A DNA stretch of 64,000 nt from Nakamurella multipartita DSM 44233 (GTDB lineage: Bacteria > Actinomycetota > Actinomycetes > Mycobacteriales > Nakamurellaceae): contig NC_013235.1 of NCBI RefSeq assembly GCF_000024365.1, positions 2,480,001 to 2,544,000 of the forward strand, given 5' to 3'. Positions within the stretch are counted from its first letter, which is position 1, and the number at the start of each line of letters is the position of its first letter. A program made the position numbers and the translations under genes. Under the pieces are notes generated by a model. That model searched no databases, was not told the origin of the DNA, and saw only the letters and a list, made by a program, of their open reading frames with translations. Below are positions 7,898 to 17,441 of this stretch, in pieces.

Positions 7898-10690
7898 ATG
7901 GCTGCGAAGTCCCCGGCAACCCGGTCCTCAGGCGCGCGTTCGGCGCCTCGTTCGTCGTCCGGTGCTGCGTCGGGTTCCGGGGCGGGTTCCGGGTCGGGGA
8001 CGGCTCGTCGCCCGTCGTCGGCCGGCACCGGCAAGAGTTCGGCAAGCAAGTCGGGCGCGTCCCGGTCGACCTCCTCCCGGGGCCGGACGTCATCCTCGTC
8101 GCGGTCCGGCTCGGGTTCGGGATCGGGCAAGTCCGCTCGGCGCAGCACGGCGCCGACCACGGCCTGGTCGAACACCGCGGTCCGGGAGCAGTCGCCGATC
8201 GTCACCGGGCTCAAGGGTCTGGGCCGGGGAATCCGCCGGCTGTGGTTGCTGGCCGCGCGGTGGTGCGGGCAGCTGGCCCGGGCCGTCGGCGCCGGTGCGT
8301 CCGCGACGCGCTCGATCGACCGGGCGCACAAGCGGGACGGGCTGGCCCTGGGCCTGCTCGCGGTCGCCCTGATCTGCGCGGTCGGCACCTGGCTCGGCGC
8401 CGCCGGGCCGATCGGCGCCCTGGCCGACGACGCCGTCCGGGTGTGGTTCGGCCTGCTCGCCTTCGTCTTCCCGGTGGCTCTGGCCGGCACCGCGATCGTG
8501 CTGATGCGCACCGACCCGGATCCCGATCACCGCCCGCGGCGGATCGCCGGTGTGGTCGCCGTCGTGCTCAGCGCGGCCGGGGTGCTGCACGTCGTGCACG
8601 TGGCCCGGTTGCCCGAGGGCGCGGTCGACTCCACCGGACAGCGGATGGAGGCCGGCGGCACCGTCGGCTGGCTGGCCGGACAGCCGCTGTTCGTGGGCAT
8701 CACCGCCGTGCCGGCCATCTTGCTGCTGGTGCTGCTCGGCCTGTTCGGCCTGCTGCTGATCCTGGGCATCTCGGTGGCCGACGTGCCCCGGCTGGTCCGC
8801 GGCGGTTGGCGGGAGCTGGGCGGCTCGACCCACGACGACACCGACGAGTACGACGAGTCCGGCGACTCCGACGACCACCCGCTGGATCTGGAGTCCGATG
8901 CGCCCGCGCCCCGGCTGCGGCGCCCGTCCCGGCGCCGGCAGGCCGTGGAAGCCGATCGCGACGAGGCCACCGCTCCCGCCGCCGGCTTCGAGGCCGCCCT
9001 TACCCGGCCGATCCCGGTCACCCCGCCGCCCGAGGCGCCCACCGAGCCGCGGTCCAACTCCCGAACCGACGCCCGGACCGACGCCCGATCCGAACCGCGG
9101 GCCGGCCGCAAGGCCAAGCCTCCGGTCGCGCCGCCGGCGATGCCGTCCTTCACCGAGGCCCCCACCCAGCAGCTGCCCGTGGTCGCGCCCGATCCGAACT
9201 CCGGCTACCAGCTGCCGCCGCCCACCCTGCTCAAGCTCGGTGCGCCGCCCAAGGTCTCCTCGTCGGCCAACGACGAGATGATCGGCCGGATCAGCGGGGT
9301 GCTGGAGCAGTTCAACATCGATGCCGCAGTCACCGGCTTCACCCGGGGACCGACGGTCACCCGGTACGAGGTGGAGCTGGGCCCGGGCGTGAAGGTCGAG
9401 AAGATCACCGCGCTGACCCGCAACATCGCCTACGCCGCGGCCACCGAGAGCGTGCGGCTGCTGGCGCCCATCCCGGGCAAGTCCGCGGTGGGCATCGAGG
9501 TACCCAACACCGACCGGGAGATGGTGCGCCTGGGCGATGTGCTGGCCGCGCCGGACGCGCGCACCGACACCCACCCGTTGGTGATCGGCCTGGGCAAGGA
9601 CGTCGAGGGCGGCTTCGTCACCGCCAACCTGGCCAAGACCCCGCACCTGCTGGTCGCCGGTGCGACCGGGTCCGGCAAGTCGTCGTTCGTCAACTCGATG
9701 CTGGTCTCGCTGCTGGAGCGGGCCACCCCCGAGGACGTGCGGATGATCTTGGTCGATCCGAAGATGGTCGAGCTGACCCCGTACGAGGGCATCCCGCACC
9801 TGATCACGCCGATCATCACGCAGCCGAAGAAGGCGGCCGCGGCGCTGGCCTGGCTGGTCGAGGAGATGGAGCAGCGCTACCAGGACATGCTGGCCCACGG
9901 CGTCCGGCACGTGGACGACTTCAACAAGAAGGTCCGCAACGGGCAGATCGTCACCCCGCCCGGCTCCGAGCGGGTCTACAAGCCCTACCCGTACATCCTG
10001 GGCATCATCGACGAGCTGGCCGACCTGATGATGACCGCGCCCCGCGACGTCGAGGACGCGATCGTGCGGATCACCCAGAAGGCGCGGGCCGCCGGCATCC
10101 ACCTGGTGCTGGCCACCCAGCGGCCGTCGGTGGACGTGGTCACCGGCCTGATCAAGACCAACGTGCCGTCCCGGCTGGCGTTCGCCACGTCGTCACTGAC
10201 CGACTCGCGGGTCATCCTGGATCAGCCCGGTGCGGAAAAGCTCATCGGCATGGGCGACGGCCTCTACCTGCCGATGGGAGCGTCCAAGCCGGTCCGCATC
10301 CAGGGCGCCTACGTCTCCGACGAGGAGATCACCGCGATCGTCGACTTCGTCAAGGAGCAGGCGCAGCCGGACTACACCGAGAACGTCACCGTGGCCAAGG
10401 CCGACCCGGCCAAGGACGTCGACCCCGACATCGGTGGCGACCTGGACCTGCTGCTGGAGGCCATCAACCTGGTCGTCACCTCCCAGCTGGGCTCGACCTC
10501 GATGCTGCAGCGCAAGCTGCGGGTCGGGTTCGCCAAGGCCGGCCGGCTGATGGACCTGATGGAGACCCGGGGCATCGTCGGCCCGTCCGAGGGCAGCAAG
10601 GCCCGCGAGGTGCTGATCAAGACCGACGAGCTGGACGAGGTGCTCGGCGCGATCGCCGGCGTGCCCGCCCCGGTGCCGGACGAGATCTGA
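7898..10690 (+). CDS. ftsK: DNA translocase FtsK/SpoIIIE
   Basis: 930 aa. A Ser/Arg/Gly-rich disordered start (about 1-85) precedes four membrane helices (about 148-290), a charged Pro/Arg/Asp linker (about 300-440) and the RecA-like motor. Walker A is GATGSGKSSF (about 588-597), with LVDPKMVEL after it and LATQRPSVDVVTG further on. The C-terminal gamma winged helix (VTSQLGSTSMLQRKLRVGFAKAGR split by helices) reads polar chromosome motifs. It pumps DNA at the division septum to finish segregation. It is followed by an IS-disturbed region instead of an intact neighbour. Confidence 0.97.
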   Translation: MAAKSPATRSSGARSAPRSSSGAASGSGAGSGSGTARRPSSAGTGKSSASKSGASRSTSSRGRTSSSSRSGSGSGSGKSARRSTAPTTAWSNTAVREQSPIVTGLKGLGRGIRRLWLLAARWCGQLARAVGAGASATRSIDRAHKRDGLALGLLAVALICAVGTWLGAAGPIGALADDAVRVWFGLLAFVFPVALAGTAIVLMRTDPDPDHRPRRIAGVVAVVLSAAGVLHVVHVARLPEGAVDSTGQRMEAGGTVGWLAGQPLFVGITAVPAILLLVLLGLFGLLLILGISVADVPRLVRGGWRELGGSTHDDTDEYDESGDSDDHPLDLESDAPAPRLRRPSRRRQAVEADRDEATAPAAGFEAALTRPIPVTPPPEAPTEPRSNSRTDARTDARSEPRAGRKAKPPVAPPAMPSFTEAPTQQLPVVAPDPNSGYQLPPPTLLKLGAPPKVSSSANDEMIGRISGVLEQFNIDAAVTGFTRGPTVTRYEVELGPGVKVEKITALTRNIAYAAATESVRLLAPIPGKSAVGIEVPNTDREMVRLGDVLAAPDARTDTHPLVIGLGKDVEGGFVTANLAKTPHLLVAGATGSGKSSFVNSMLVSLLERATPEDVRMILVDPKMVELTPYEGIPHLITPIITQPKKAAAALAWLVEEMEQRYQDMLAHGVRHVDDFNKKVRNGQIVTPPGSERVYKPYPYILGIIDELADLMMTAPRDVEDAIVRITQKARAAGIHLVLATQRPSVDVVTGLIKTNVPSRLAFATSSLTDSRVILDQPGAEKLIGMGDGLYLPMGASKPVRIQGAYVSDEEITAIVDFVKEQAQPDYTENVTVAKADPAKDVDPDIGGDLDLLLEAINLVVTSQLGSTSMLQRKLRVGFAKAGRLMDLMETRGIVGPSEGSKAREVLIKTDELDEVLGAIAGVPAPVPDEI

Positions 10691-10697
10691 GCCGGCG

Positions 10698-10840
10698 GCC
10701 GGTCGCGGGGCCGCCTTCGACCGGGCCGCGGTCCGGACACATCCGGTCGACTACCGGTTGGTGGCCAACGGTTTCGTCACGCTGTTCCGGGATCGGCAGG
10801 TGCTGCACCGCGACCAGAGGCGCGACGCCGACCGGGGCTG
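10698..10840 (+). pseudogene. Possible truncated barstar-like gene next to the IS
   Basis: In the third frame after ftsK the translation reads AAFDRAAVRT then HPVDYRLVANGFVTLF and RDRQVL before an unrelated basic tail and a TGA. That resembles the opening of actinobacterial barstar-family (barnase inhibitor) proteins as I remember them. There is no convincing start codon and the rest of the fold is missing. The break lies a few bases before the presumed IS110 edge. The identification rests on a short stretch and memory only. Confidence 0.3.
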
Positions 10841-10890
10841 ATCAACTCGGCGAAACCGGGTCCGTTTTGAGGGTTTTCGCGCCAAGTTGA
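10840..10890. repeat. Imperfect inverted repeat at the left IS flank
   Basis: TCAACTCGGCG-AAACC on the left pairs with the reverse complement of GGTTTTCGCGCCAAGTTGA on the right, with a 2-base gap and one mismatch. It lies between the barstar-like remnant and the transposase and may mark or overlap the right end of the IS. The rest of 10891-11066 shows no gene. Confidence 0.5.
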
Positions 10891-11066
10891 CGCTTCTATG
10901 TTTGTCAACCCTGCTAATTGATCTTCTTCGCGGCCAAGTGGTGCACAGCCGGTTGACTTGCACCGGCCGTGCGCCAGGCGCCTTTCGGGCAGGGCTGAAC
11001 AGGCCTTCCTCGATCCGCTGGAGAAACGGATGTGGGCCGGCCGGGCGGTGGTGGGCGGGGACTGGG

Positions 11067-12161
11067 TCAGGCGGCCGTGGCGGCCTGACCGTTGGTCATC
11101 GTCGGGTTCAACGCCTCGATGGTGCGCAGGATCTTGAACATCTCGCGGGCGATGTACCGCTTGAGCATCCGGCGGATCTCTTTGGCCGTCAGGCTGCCGC
11201 TGCGCCGGCGGATGTAGTCCTGGGTTCGCTCGTCCCACTGGGCCCGGGTGACCGCGACGGTGTGCAGGGCCCGGTTCAGTTGGCGGTCGCCGCCCCGGTT
11301 GAGCCGGTGCCGCACGATCCGGCCGCTGGACGCCGGGACCGGGCTGGCCCCGGCCAGCGCCGCGAACGCCGCCTCGTCCCGGCAGCGGCCGTGGTGGCTG
11401 TAGGACACGATCAGCTGGGCGGCGACGACCGGGCCGACGCCGACCTGCTTGAGCAGCTGCGGAGCAGCGTCCTGAACGATCGTCGTCAGGCTCTTGCCGT
11501 TGTCCCGGATCTGCTGATCCAACTGGATGATCGCGTTCGCCTTGCGGCGCAGCACGACCAGCCGGGCCTGCTCCTCGATCGGCCGCCCACCCCGGCAACG
11601 AGACTTGGCCAGCTTCTCCAGATCTGTTCCACTCAAACCTTTTCGGCGCAGCGCCTGGTGCTCGGCGGTGCCGGTGAGCAGCTCGGCCAGCAGCTGGTTG
11701 TGCAGCTGGGTCCGGTGCCGGGTCATCTGTTCCCGGTCCACCACCAGCAGCCGCAACGCCTCCCGCACTCCCTCGCCGGTCCGCGGCGCCGGTACCCGCT
11801 CCACCGCCATGGCCAGCACCTTACGAGCGGCTAGCACCGCATCGCCCGGGTCGGACTTGCCGCGCCGGCCCCGCTCCCCGCGGGAGGGCCGCTCGACCTC
11901 GACGACCCGGATCCCGACCGCTTCCAACGCCCGGCACAGCCCCGCACCGTAGCTGCGGGTGCCCTCCAACCCGACCAGGAACCGGCCGGAAGGCACCACC
12001 CGCAGGATCCAGGTCACCACCTGGGCGTAACCCTGCTCGTCGTTGTCGATCGTGATCTGCTCGATCACCGCCCCGACCGGGGACACCACAGACAAACTCG
12101 TCGTGTCCACATGGGTGTCACCGCCGATGACGGCGTCGACCGAATCTGCCACAGTAGGCAT
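11067..12161 (-). CDS. IS110-family transposase (DEDD)
   Basis: 364 aa. The N-terminal RuvC-like DEDD domain starts AVIGGDTHVDTTSLSVV with EGTRSYG and KSDPGDAVLAARKVL further on. A helical middle follows, then the Transposase_20 part (LLKQVGVGPVVAAQLI, FAALAGASPVPASSG, HRLNRGGDRQLNRALH), which carries the conserved serine. The ATG at 12161 is chosen because the family start pattern begins there and GGAAGGAG lies about 11 nt upstream; the longer frame to 12233 is in the non-coding end. The length is close to the usual 330-400 aa, so the enzyme looks intact. Family members are guided by a bridge RNA from the element's non-coding end. Confidence 0.93.
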   Translation of the reverse strand: MPTVADSVDAVIGGDTHVDTTSLSVVSPVGAVIEQITIDNDEQGYAQVVTWILRVVPSGRFLVGLEGTRSYGAGLCRALEAVGIRVVEVERPSRGERGRRGKSDPGDAVLAARKVLAMAVERVPAPRTGEGVREALRLLVVDREQMTRHRTQLHNQLLAELLTGTAEHQALRRKGLSGTDLEKLAKSRCRGGRPIEEQARLVVLRRKANAIIQLDQQIRDNGKSLTTIVQDAAPQLLKQVGVGPVVAAQLIVSYSHHGRCRDEAAFAALAGASPVPASSGRIVRHRLNRGGDRQLNRALHTVAVTRAQWDERTQDYIRRRSGSLTAKEIRRMLKRYIAREMFKILRTIEALNPTMTNGQAATAA

Positions 12162-12440
12162 CAGCTCGTGCTCTCCTTCCAGAGCTCGGGTCAACAAGGG
12201 TCGACGCCGGCCTGGAGGACCCACCCGCGGCACATCTGTGACGGGTCACCCGGCTCTCCGCGTGAACGGGGAACAGGGACAGGCTTCTTATCAGGCCAAC
12301 AGGTGAGCAGGCCGGCGTCGGCGCCCGGGACGACACGTCAACTCAAAGGCACACCGAAGTGGCCGAATCAGCACCGAGCCAATCCCGAACACCAACCCCG
12401 AATCCTGGTCGAACACCCACCAGAACCGGCCTACCAACAC
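12162..12440 (-). ncRNA. Candidate bridge-RNA region of the IS110 element
   Basis: This gene-free stretch upstream of the transposase contains an exact 12-bp inverted pair, GACGCCGGCCTG (12203-12214) and CAGGCCGGCGTC (12308-12319), able to form a long-range stem, plus repeated GGTGTTCG-type segments nearer the outer end. IS110-group elements encode their bridge RNA in the 5' non-coding end. The assignment is by position and structure, not by match to a covariance model. Confidence 0.35.
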
Positions 12441-12445
12441 TCACA

Positions 12446-12473
12446 GATCAGCCCGCGTTGATCAGCCCGCGTT
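12446..12473. repeat. 14-bp tandem duplication at the right IS flank
   Basis: GATCAGCCCGCGTT occurs twice head to tail (12446-12459 and 12460-12473), 12 bases before the mdh stop codon. It may be a scar of the insertion or part of an intergenic repeat. Confidence 0.6.
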
Positions 12474-12484
12474 GATCGGTCGGC

Positions 12485-13549
<1,065 letters not shown>

Positions 13550-13629
13550 TCAGGTGCGGCGACTCGACCGATCATGTGGCGAGGGTCTCAGCATCGCCGC
13601 CGAACGGGCCGGCCGGAGCGCCCGATCGG

Positions 13630-14385
13630 TCAGGAAACCGGCGCTCGCGAGATGCCCGCAGGCAGGGCGGACGCCGATTCCCGATCCAGCAGGTACAGGG
13701 TGCGGGCCCGCCCGGTGGCGCCCGCGGCCGGCAGCGCCACCTCACCGGCCCCGCCCAGGGCGAGCGCGACGGCGGCCGCCTTGGCGGTGCCGGCGGTGAT
13801 GATCCACACGTCGGTGGCTCGCCGGATCGTCGGCAGGGTCAACGAGATCCGGGTCGGCGGCGGCTTGGGGCAGTTGCGCACCGCGACCACCGACCGGGTG
13901 TCGTACACCGCCGGCGATTCCGGGAACACCGACGCCACATGGCCTTCCGGACCCATGCCGAGCATCACCAGGTCGATGGTTTCCAGCCCGTCGACGATGT
14001 CGGCGTACGCGGCGGCGGCCGCGTCGACGTCGTCGCCGAACTCGCCGTCCGCCGGCGCCATCACGTGCACCCGCGCCGGGTCCACGTTGACCCGGCTCAG
14101 CAGCGCGTCCATCGCCTGCCCGGCGTTGCGTTCCGGATCCGACGACGGCACGAAACGTTCGTCACCCCACAGGATCTCCACCCGGGACCAGTCGACGGCG
14201 TCGCGGGCGGGGGAGTCGTTGAGGTGGGCCAGGGTGCTGATCCCGACGCCGCCGCCGGTCAGCGCGACCACGGGAATCCGGCCGGTGGACTGGATGTCGA
14301 CCAGCTTGGTGACCAGCCGGGCCGCGGTGGTGGCCGCCAGCAGGTCCGGGTTGGCGTGGATGACGACTTCCGGCGCCCCGCTCAT
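13630..14385 (-). CDS. pgl: 6-phosphogluconolactonase
   Basis: 251 aa. It hydrolyses 6-phosphogluconolactone, the second oxidative step of the pentose phosphate pathway. Typical stretches are [28 protein letters not shown] and [14 protein letters not shown], with the catalytic histidine in the last. The start ATG overlaps the opcA stop (ATGA), so translation is coupled. It is the last gene of the tkt-tal-zwf-opcA-pgl cluster, an order widely kept in Actinobacteria. The length matches the family. Confidence 0.95.
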   Translation of the reverse strand: MSGAPEVVIHANPDLLAATTAARLVTKLVDIQSTGRIPVVALTGGGVGISTLAHLNDSPARDAVDWSRVEILWGDERFVPSSDPERNAGQAMDALLSRVNVDPARVHVMAPADGEFGDDVDAAAAAYADIVDGLETIDLVMLGMGPEGHVASVFPESPAVYDTRSVVAVRNCPKPPPTRISLTLPTIRRATDVWIITAGTAKAAAVALALGGAGEVALPAAGATGRARTLYLLDRESASALPAGISRAPVS

Positions 14386-15674
14386 GACGCATCCGCCTCG
14401 CTGCCCGGACTGGGCACGACCGGCTCGGCCTCCGGGACCGGCGCCGGGGTGGGGGCCGGCGCCGGGGCCTTGCGTCGCCGCGGGGCGCGCGCCGTGGCCG
14501 GGCCGGACTCCGGTCCGGTCGTGGGGGCGGTCTTCGCGGCGGCCGACGACCGAGTCGCCCGAGCGCCCGGCTTGGCCGCCGGTTTGGTGACCGCCTTGGT
14601 CCCGGCCTTGGTCGCCGCCTTCGGGGCCGTCTTGGCGCCGGCCTTGGCCTCAGGACCGGCCTTGGCCCCGGAACCGGCCTTGGCCGGCGTCGCGCCGCCG
14701 CGGGCGGTCGCGGTACGGGTGCTGGCCGCCCGGGCCGGACGGACCGTGGGCTCCGCGTTCACCAGTGGCAGACCCTTGGCCAGCACCTCGGCGTAGACCT
14801 CGTCGTCGTCCAGCCGGCGCAGTTCCTCGGCCAGGCACTCGCGCAGCGTCCGCCGGGGCAGCGAGATCGAGCGCTCCGGCTGGTGGGCCATCGTCAGTTC
14901 GGCGGTGGTGCCCTCGGGCCGGACCAGGGTGATCGGTCCGCCGCGGCGGTTCAGCACCACCGAATGCACGCCCGGCCCGGAGCGGGCCGGCGCCTTGATC
15001 CGCTTGGTCGGGCAGCGCAGGGCCAGCGCCAGCCAGGCGGCGAGCAGGTCGGTGGAGGGGGAGTCGGCCGAGCCGGACACCGTCACCTCGGTGACCTTCT
15101 CGTGCGGCGGCTGGTCCAGCGCGGAGGCGAGCAGGCCCCGCCAGCGGGTGATCCGGGTCCAGGCGATGTCGGTGTCACCGGGCCGGTAACTCTCCCGGCG
15201 CTTGGCCAGCTGGGCGCTCGGCCGCTTGGCCGAGTTGGCGTCGGTGATCCGGCGGTCGGCCAGGGTGCCGATCGGGTCCTCGGCCGGCAGATCGGGGGCA
15301 TCGCCGGGCCACCACACGACGACCGGCGCGTCGGCCAGCAGCAGCGGCGTCACGACGGAAGCGCCGTGGTCGACCAGCGATCCGTACAGGCGCAGCACGA
15401 TCACCTCGCTGGCCCCGGCGTCACCGCCGACCCGGATCTGGGCGTCCATCCGCGGCGACGCGCGTTTGGCCCCTCGGGCCAGCACGACCACCCGGCAGGG
15501 ATGCTCGAAGGACGCGGCGTTGGCGGCCGCGATCGGGTCCTCGGCCTGCCCGTCCTCGGTGACGATGACCAGGGTCAGCACCCGGCTCAACGCGACCGAG
15601 CCGCCCTGCTCCCGCAGGTCCAGCAGCGATCGGTTGATCTTGGACGATGTCGTGCTGGGCAGGTCGATGATCAC
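14382..15674 (-). CDS. opcA: Glucose-6-phosphate dehydrogenase assembly protein OpcA with long basic tail
   Basis: 430 aa. The first ~300 residues match the OpcA family, the partner needed for active Zwf (DLPSTTSSKINRSLLDLRE at the start, VVWWPGDAPDLP in the middle). OpcA is normally about 300 aa. Here about 120 more residues follow, made of Ala, Lys, Pro and Thr in loose repeats (KAGAKTAPKAATKAG and KAVTKPAAKPG), like histone H1 tails, with an acidic end. The GTG start overlaps the TGA of a 36-codon frame (GTGA) and has AGGGAG upstream. It overlaps pgl by 4 bases. Confidence 0.93.
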   Translation of the reverse strand: MIIDLPSTTSSKINRSLLDLREQGGSVALSRVLTLVIVTEDGQAEDPIAAANAASFEHPCRVVVLARGAKRASPRMDAQIRVGGDAGASEVIVLRLYGSLVDHGASVVTPLLLADAPVVVWWPGDAPDLPAEDPIGTLADRRITDANSAKRPSAQLAKRRESYRPGDTDIAWTRITRWRGLLASALDQPPHEKVTEVTVSGSADSPSTDLLAAWLALALRCPTKRIKAPARSGPGVHSVVLNRRGGPITLVRPEGTTAELTMAHQPERSISLPRRTLRECLAEELRRLDDDEVYAEVLAKGLPLVNAEPTVRPARAASTRTATARGGATPAKAGSGAKAGPEAKAGAKTAPKAATKAGTKAVTKPAAKPGARATRSSAAAKTAPTTGPESGPATARAPRRRKAPAPAPTPAPVPEAEPVVPSPGSEADAS

Positions 15675-15781
15675 CGGCGGCTCCCTGCGTCGAAGCTGGA
15701 TCGGGCGTGCTCGCCCGCGGTCTGCACAGTGCTCATGGACACAGTGCTCGTGGACACCGGGCTCATGGACGCCGGGCTCAT
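15671..15781 (-). CDS. Possible 36-aa ORF bridging zwf and opcA
   Basis: This frame begins with an ATG that overlaps the zwf stop (ATGA) and ends with a TGA that overlaps the opcA GTG (GTGA). It reads MSPASMSPVSTSTVSMSTV and then a basic tail ending SRR. The front half is encoded by a 15-bp tandem repeat. Its double coupling could simply carry ribosomes from zwf to opcA. It has no independent ribosome site, so it may be chance. Confidence 0.3.
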   Translation of the reverse strand: MSPASMSPVSTSTVSMSTVQTAGEHARSSFDAGSRR

Positions 15782-15786
15782 GGACG
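15727..15786. repeat. Four 15-bp tandem repeats over the zwf stop codon
   Basis: Units CAGTGCTCATGGACA, CAGTGCTCGTGGACA, then CCGGGCTCATGGACG twice. The last copy contains the zwf stop codon on the minus strand. Copies 1-2 and 3-4 are near-identical pairs, suggesting recent slippage duplication. Confidence 0.9.
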
Positions 15787-17328
15787 CCGCCACTTTCGCC
15801 CGTCCTTGGCCATCATCGCGTCGGCGCTGGCCGGCCCCCAGGAGCCGGGCTCGTACTGCTCCAGCTTGGAACCGGCGCGGGCCCAGTGCTTCTCGAACGG
15901 GTCCAGGATCTCCCAGGACAGCTCGACCTCGCGGTCCTGCGGGAACAGCGACGGCTCGCCCAGCAGCACGTCCAGGATGAGTCGCTCGTAGGCCTCCGGC
16001 GAGGCCTCGGTGAACGACTGGCCGTAGGAGAAGTCCATGGACACGTCGCGCACCTCCATCGCCGGGCCGGGCACCTTGGACCCGAAGCGGATGGTGACGC
16101 CCTCGTCCGGCTGCACCCGGATGACCAGCATGTTGGACCCGAGTTCCTCGGTGTCCGACCGCGAGAACGGAAGGTGCGGCGCGCGTTTGAACACCACCGC
16201 GATCTCCGAGACCCGCTTGCCCAGCCGCTTGCCGGTGCGCAGGTAGAACGGAACCCCGGCCCACCGGCGGTTGCCGATGAGCAGCTTGACCGCGGCGTAG
16301 GTCTCGGTGGCCGAGTCGGGGGAGATGCCGTCCTCCTCCAGGTACCCGAGCACTTTGCTGGCCCCCTGCCAGCCGCCGGCGTACTGGCCGCGGGCGCTGC
16401 CGGAGGCCAGGTCGTGCGGCAGTTGCACGGCCGAGAGGACCTTGACCTTCTCCCGGCGCAGGTCGTTGGGCTTGAAGGTGACCGGCTCCTCCATCGCGGT
16501 CAGCGCCATCAGCTGCAGCAGGTGGTTCTGGATGACGTCCCGGGCGGCACCGATACCGTCGTAGTAGCCGGCCCGACCACCCACGCCGATGTCCTCGGCC
16601 TGGGTGATCTGCACGTGGTCGACGTAGTTGTTGTTCCAGATCGGCTCGTAGAGCTGGTTGGCGAAGCGCAGGGCCAACAGGTTCTGGACAGTCTCCTTGC
16701 CCAGGTAGTGGTCGATCCGGAAGACACTGGACTCCGGGAACACCTCGCCGACCAGGCTGTTGAGCTCGACCGCGGACTTCAGGTCGTGCCCGAAGGGCTT
16801 TTCGATGACGACCCGGCGCCACTCCTCGCCGTGCGGTTCACACAGCCCGGAGCGCTTGAGCTGCTTGAGCACCACCGGGAACGCCCCCGGCGGGATGGAG
16901 AAGTAGAACGCGTGGTTGCCCCCGGTGCCGCGGACCCGATCCAGGTCCAGCAGGGTCTGGGCGAGGGTGTCGAACGCGTCGTCGTCGTCGAAGGCGCCCT
17001 GGACGAACCGGAAACCCTCGGCCAGGTGCCGCCAGACGTCCTCGGAGAACGGCGTGCGCGAGTGCTCCCGGACGGCGTCGTGCACGATCTTGGCGAAGTT
17101 CTCGTTCGTCCAGTCGCGCCGCGCGAAACCGACCAGGGCGAAGCCCGGCGGCAGCAGCCCGCGGTTGGCCAGGTCGTAGATCGCGGGCATGAGCTTCTTC
17201 CGGGCGAGGTCGCCGGTGACCCCGAAGATCACGATGCCGGACGGCCCGGCGATGCGCGGCAGCCGCTTGTCGCGGGGATCGCGCAGCGGGTTCACCGCGG
17301 CGGCCAGCCGGCTGGATGAGGTCACCAT
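15778..17328 (-). CDS. zwf: Glucose-6-phosphate 1-dehydrogenase
   Basis: 516 aa. NADP-linked oxidation of glucose-6-phosphate, the entry to the pentose phosphate pathway. The nucleotide site is VIFGVTGDLARKKLMPAIYDL and the active site is FRIDHYLGKETVQN. The ATG at 17328 fits the family N-terminus (TSSSRLAAAVNPLRDPRDKR), with GAAGGAAGG about 13 nt upstream; the frame is open to 17367. OpcA, encoded just downstream, is its assembly partner. The stop lies within a 15-bp tandem repeat. Confidence 0.96.
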   Translation of the reverse strand: MVTSSSRLAAAVNPLRDPRDKRLPRIAGPSGIVIFGVTGDLARKKLMPAIYDLANRGLLPPGFALVGFARRDWTNENFAKIVHDAVREHSRTPFSEDVWRHLAEGFRFVQGAFDDDDAFDTLAQTLLDLDRVRGTGGNHAFYFSIPPGAFPVVLKQLKRSGLCEPHGEEWRRVVIEKPFGHDLKSAVELNSLVGEVFPESSVFRIDHYLGKETVQNLLALRFANQLYEPIWNNNYVDHVQITQAEDIGVGGRAGYYDGIGAARDVIQNHLLQLMALTAMEEPVTFKPNDLRREKVKVLSAVQLPHDLASGSARGQYAGGWQGASKVLGYLEEDGISPDSATETYAAVKLLIGNRRWAGVPFYLRTGKRLGKRVSEIAVVFKRAPHLPFSRSDTEELGSNMLVIRVQPDEGVTIRFGSKVPGPAMEVRDVSMDFSYGQSFTEASPEAYERLILDVLLGEPSLFPQDREVELSWEILDPFEKHWARAGSKLEQYEPGSWGPASADAMMAKDGRKWRRP

Positions 17329-17391
17329 GGAGGTGGTGGTCCTTCCTTCAGGATCGAGTGAACGCACAATCGGGTGAACCGGTCACCGGCG

Positions 17392-17432
17392 GCGCAGGGG
17401 CCCGCCCGGACGACCGGGACGAGCCCCTGCGC
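17392..17432 (-). terminator. Hairpin between tal and zwf
   Basis: GCGCAGGGGC (17392-17401) pairs exactly with GCCCCTGCGC (17423-17432), and the loop holds a second small stem (CCCGG/CCGGG). It sits 10 bases after the tal stop. No T run follows, so it may be a partial terminator or an mRNA stabiliser that sets expression of zwf relative to tal. Confidence 0.5.
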
Positions 17433-17441
17433 GCAGCGTGC

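Larger units (their letters stand above)
10837..12466 (-). mobile_element. IS110-family insertion sequence (approximate limits)
   Basis: The limits are tentative. The core is the IS110 transposase at 11067-12161. Non-coding flanks of about 200 bp (3' side) and 300 bp (5' side) belong to the element. GCTGATCAAC at 10837 and GTTGATCAGC at 12457 are an exact 10-bp inverted pair that I used as outer marks, though IS110 elements normally lack true terminal repeats. A TTGACA on the minus strand at 10903-10908 fits the family habit of carrying a -35 near the right end that is completed on circularisation. Confidence 0.5.

Noticed and set aside
10837-12466. True terminal inverted repeats of the IS
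   Set aside because: The 10-bp pair is exact, but IS110 elements usually lack such repeats and GTTGATC words are frequent in the region; kept only as approximate marks.
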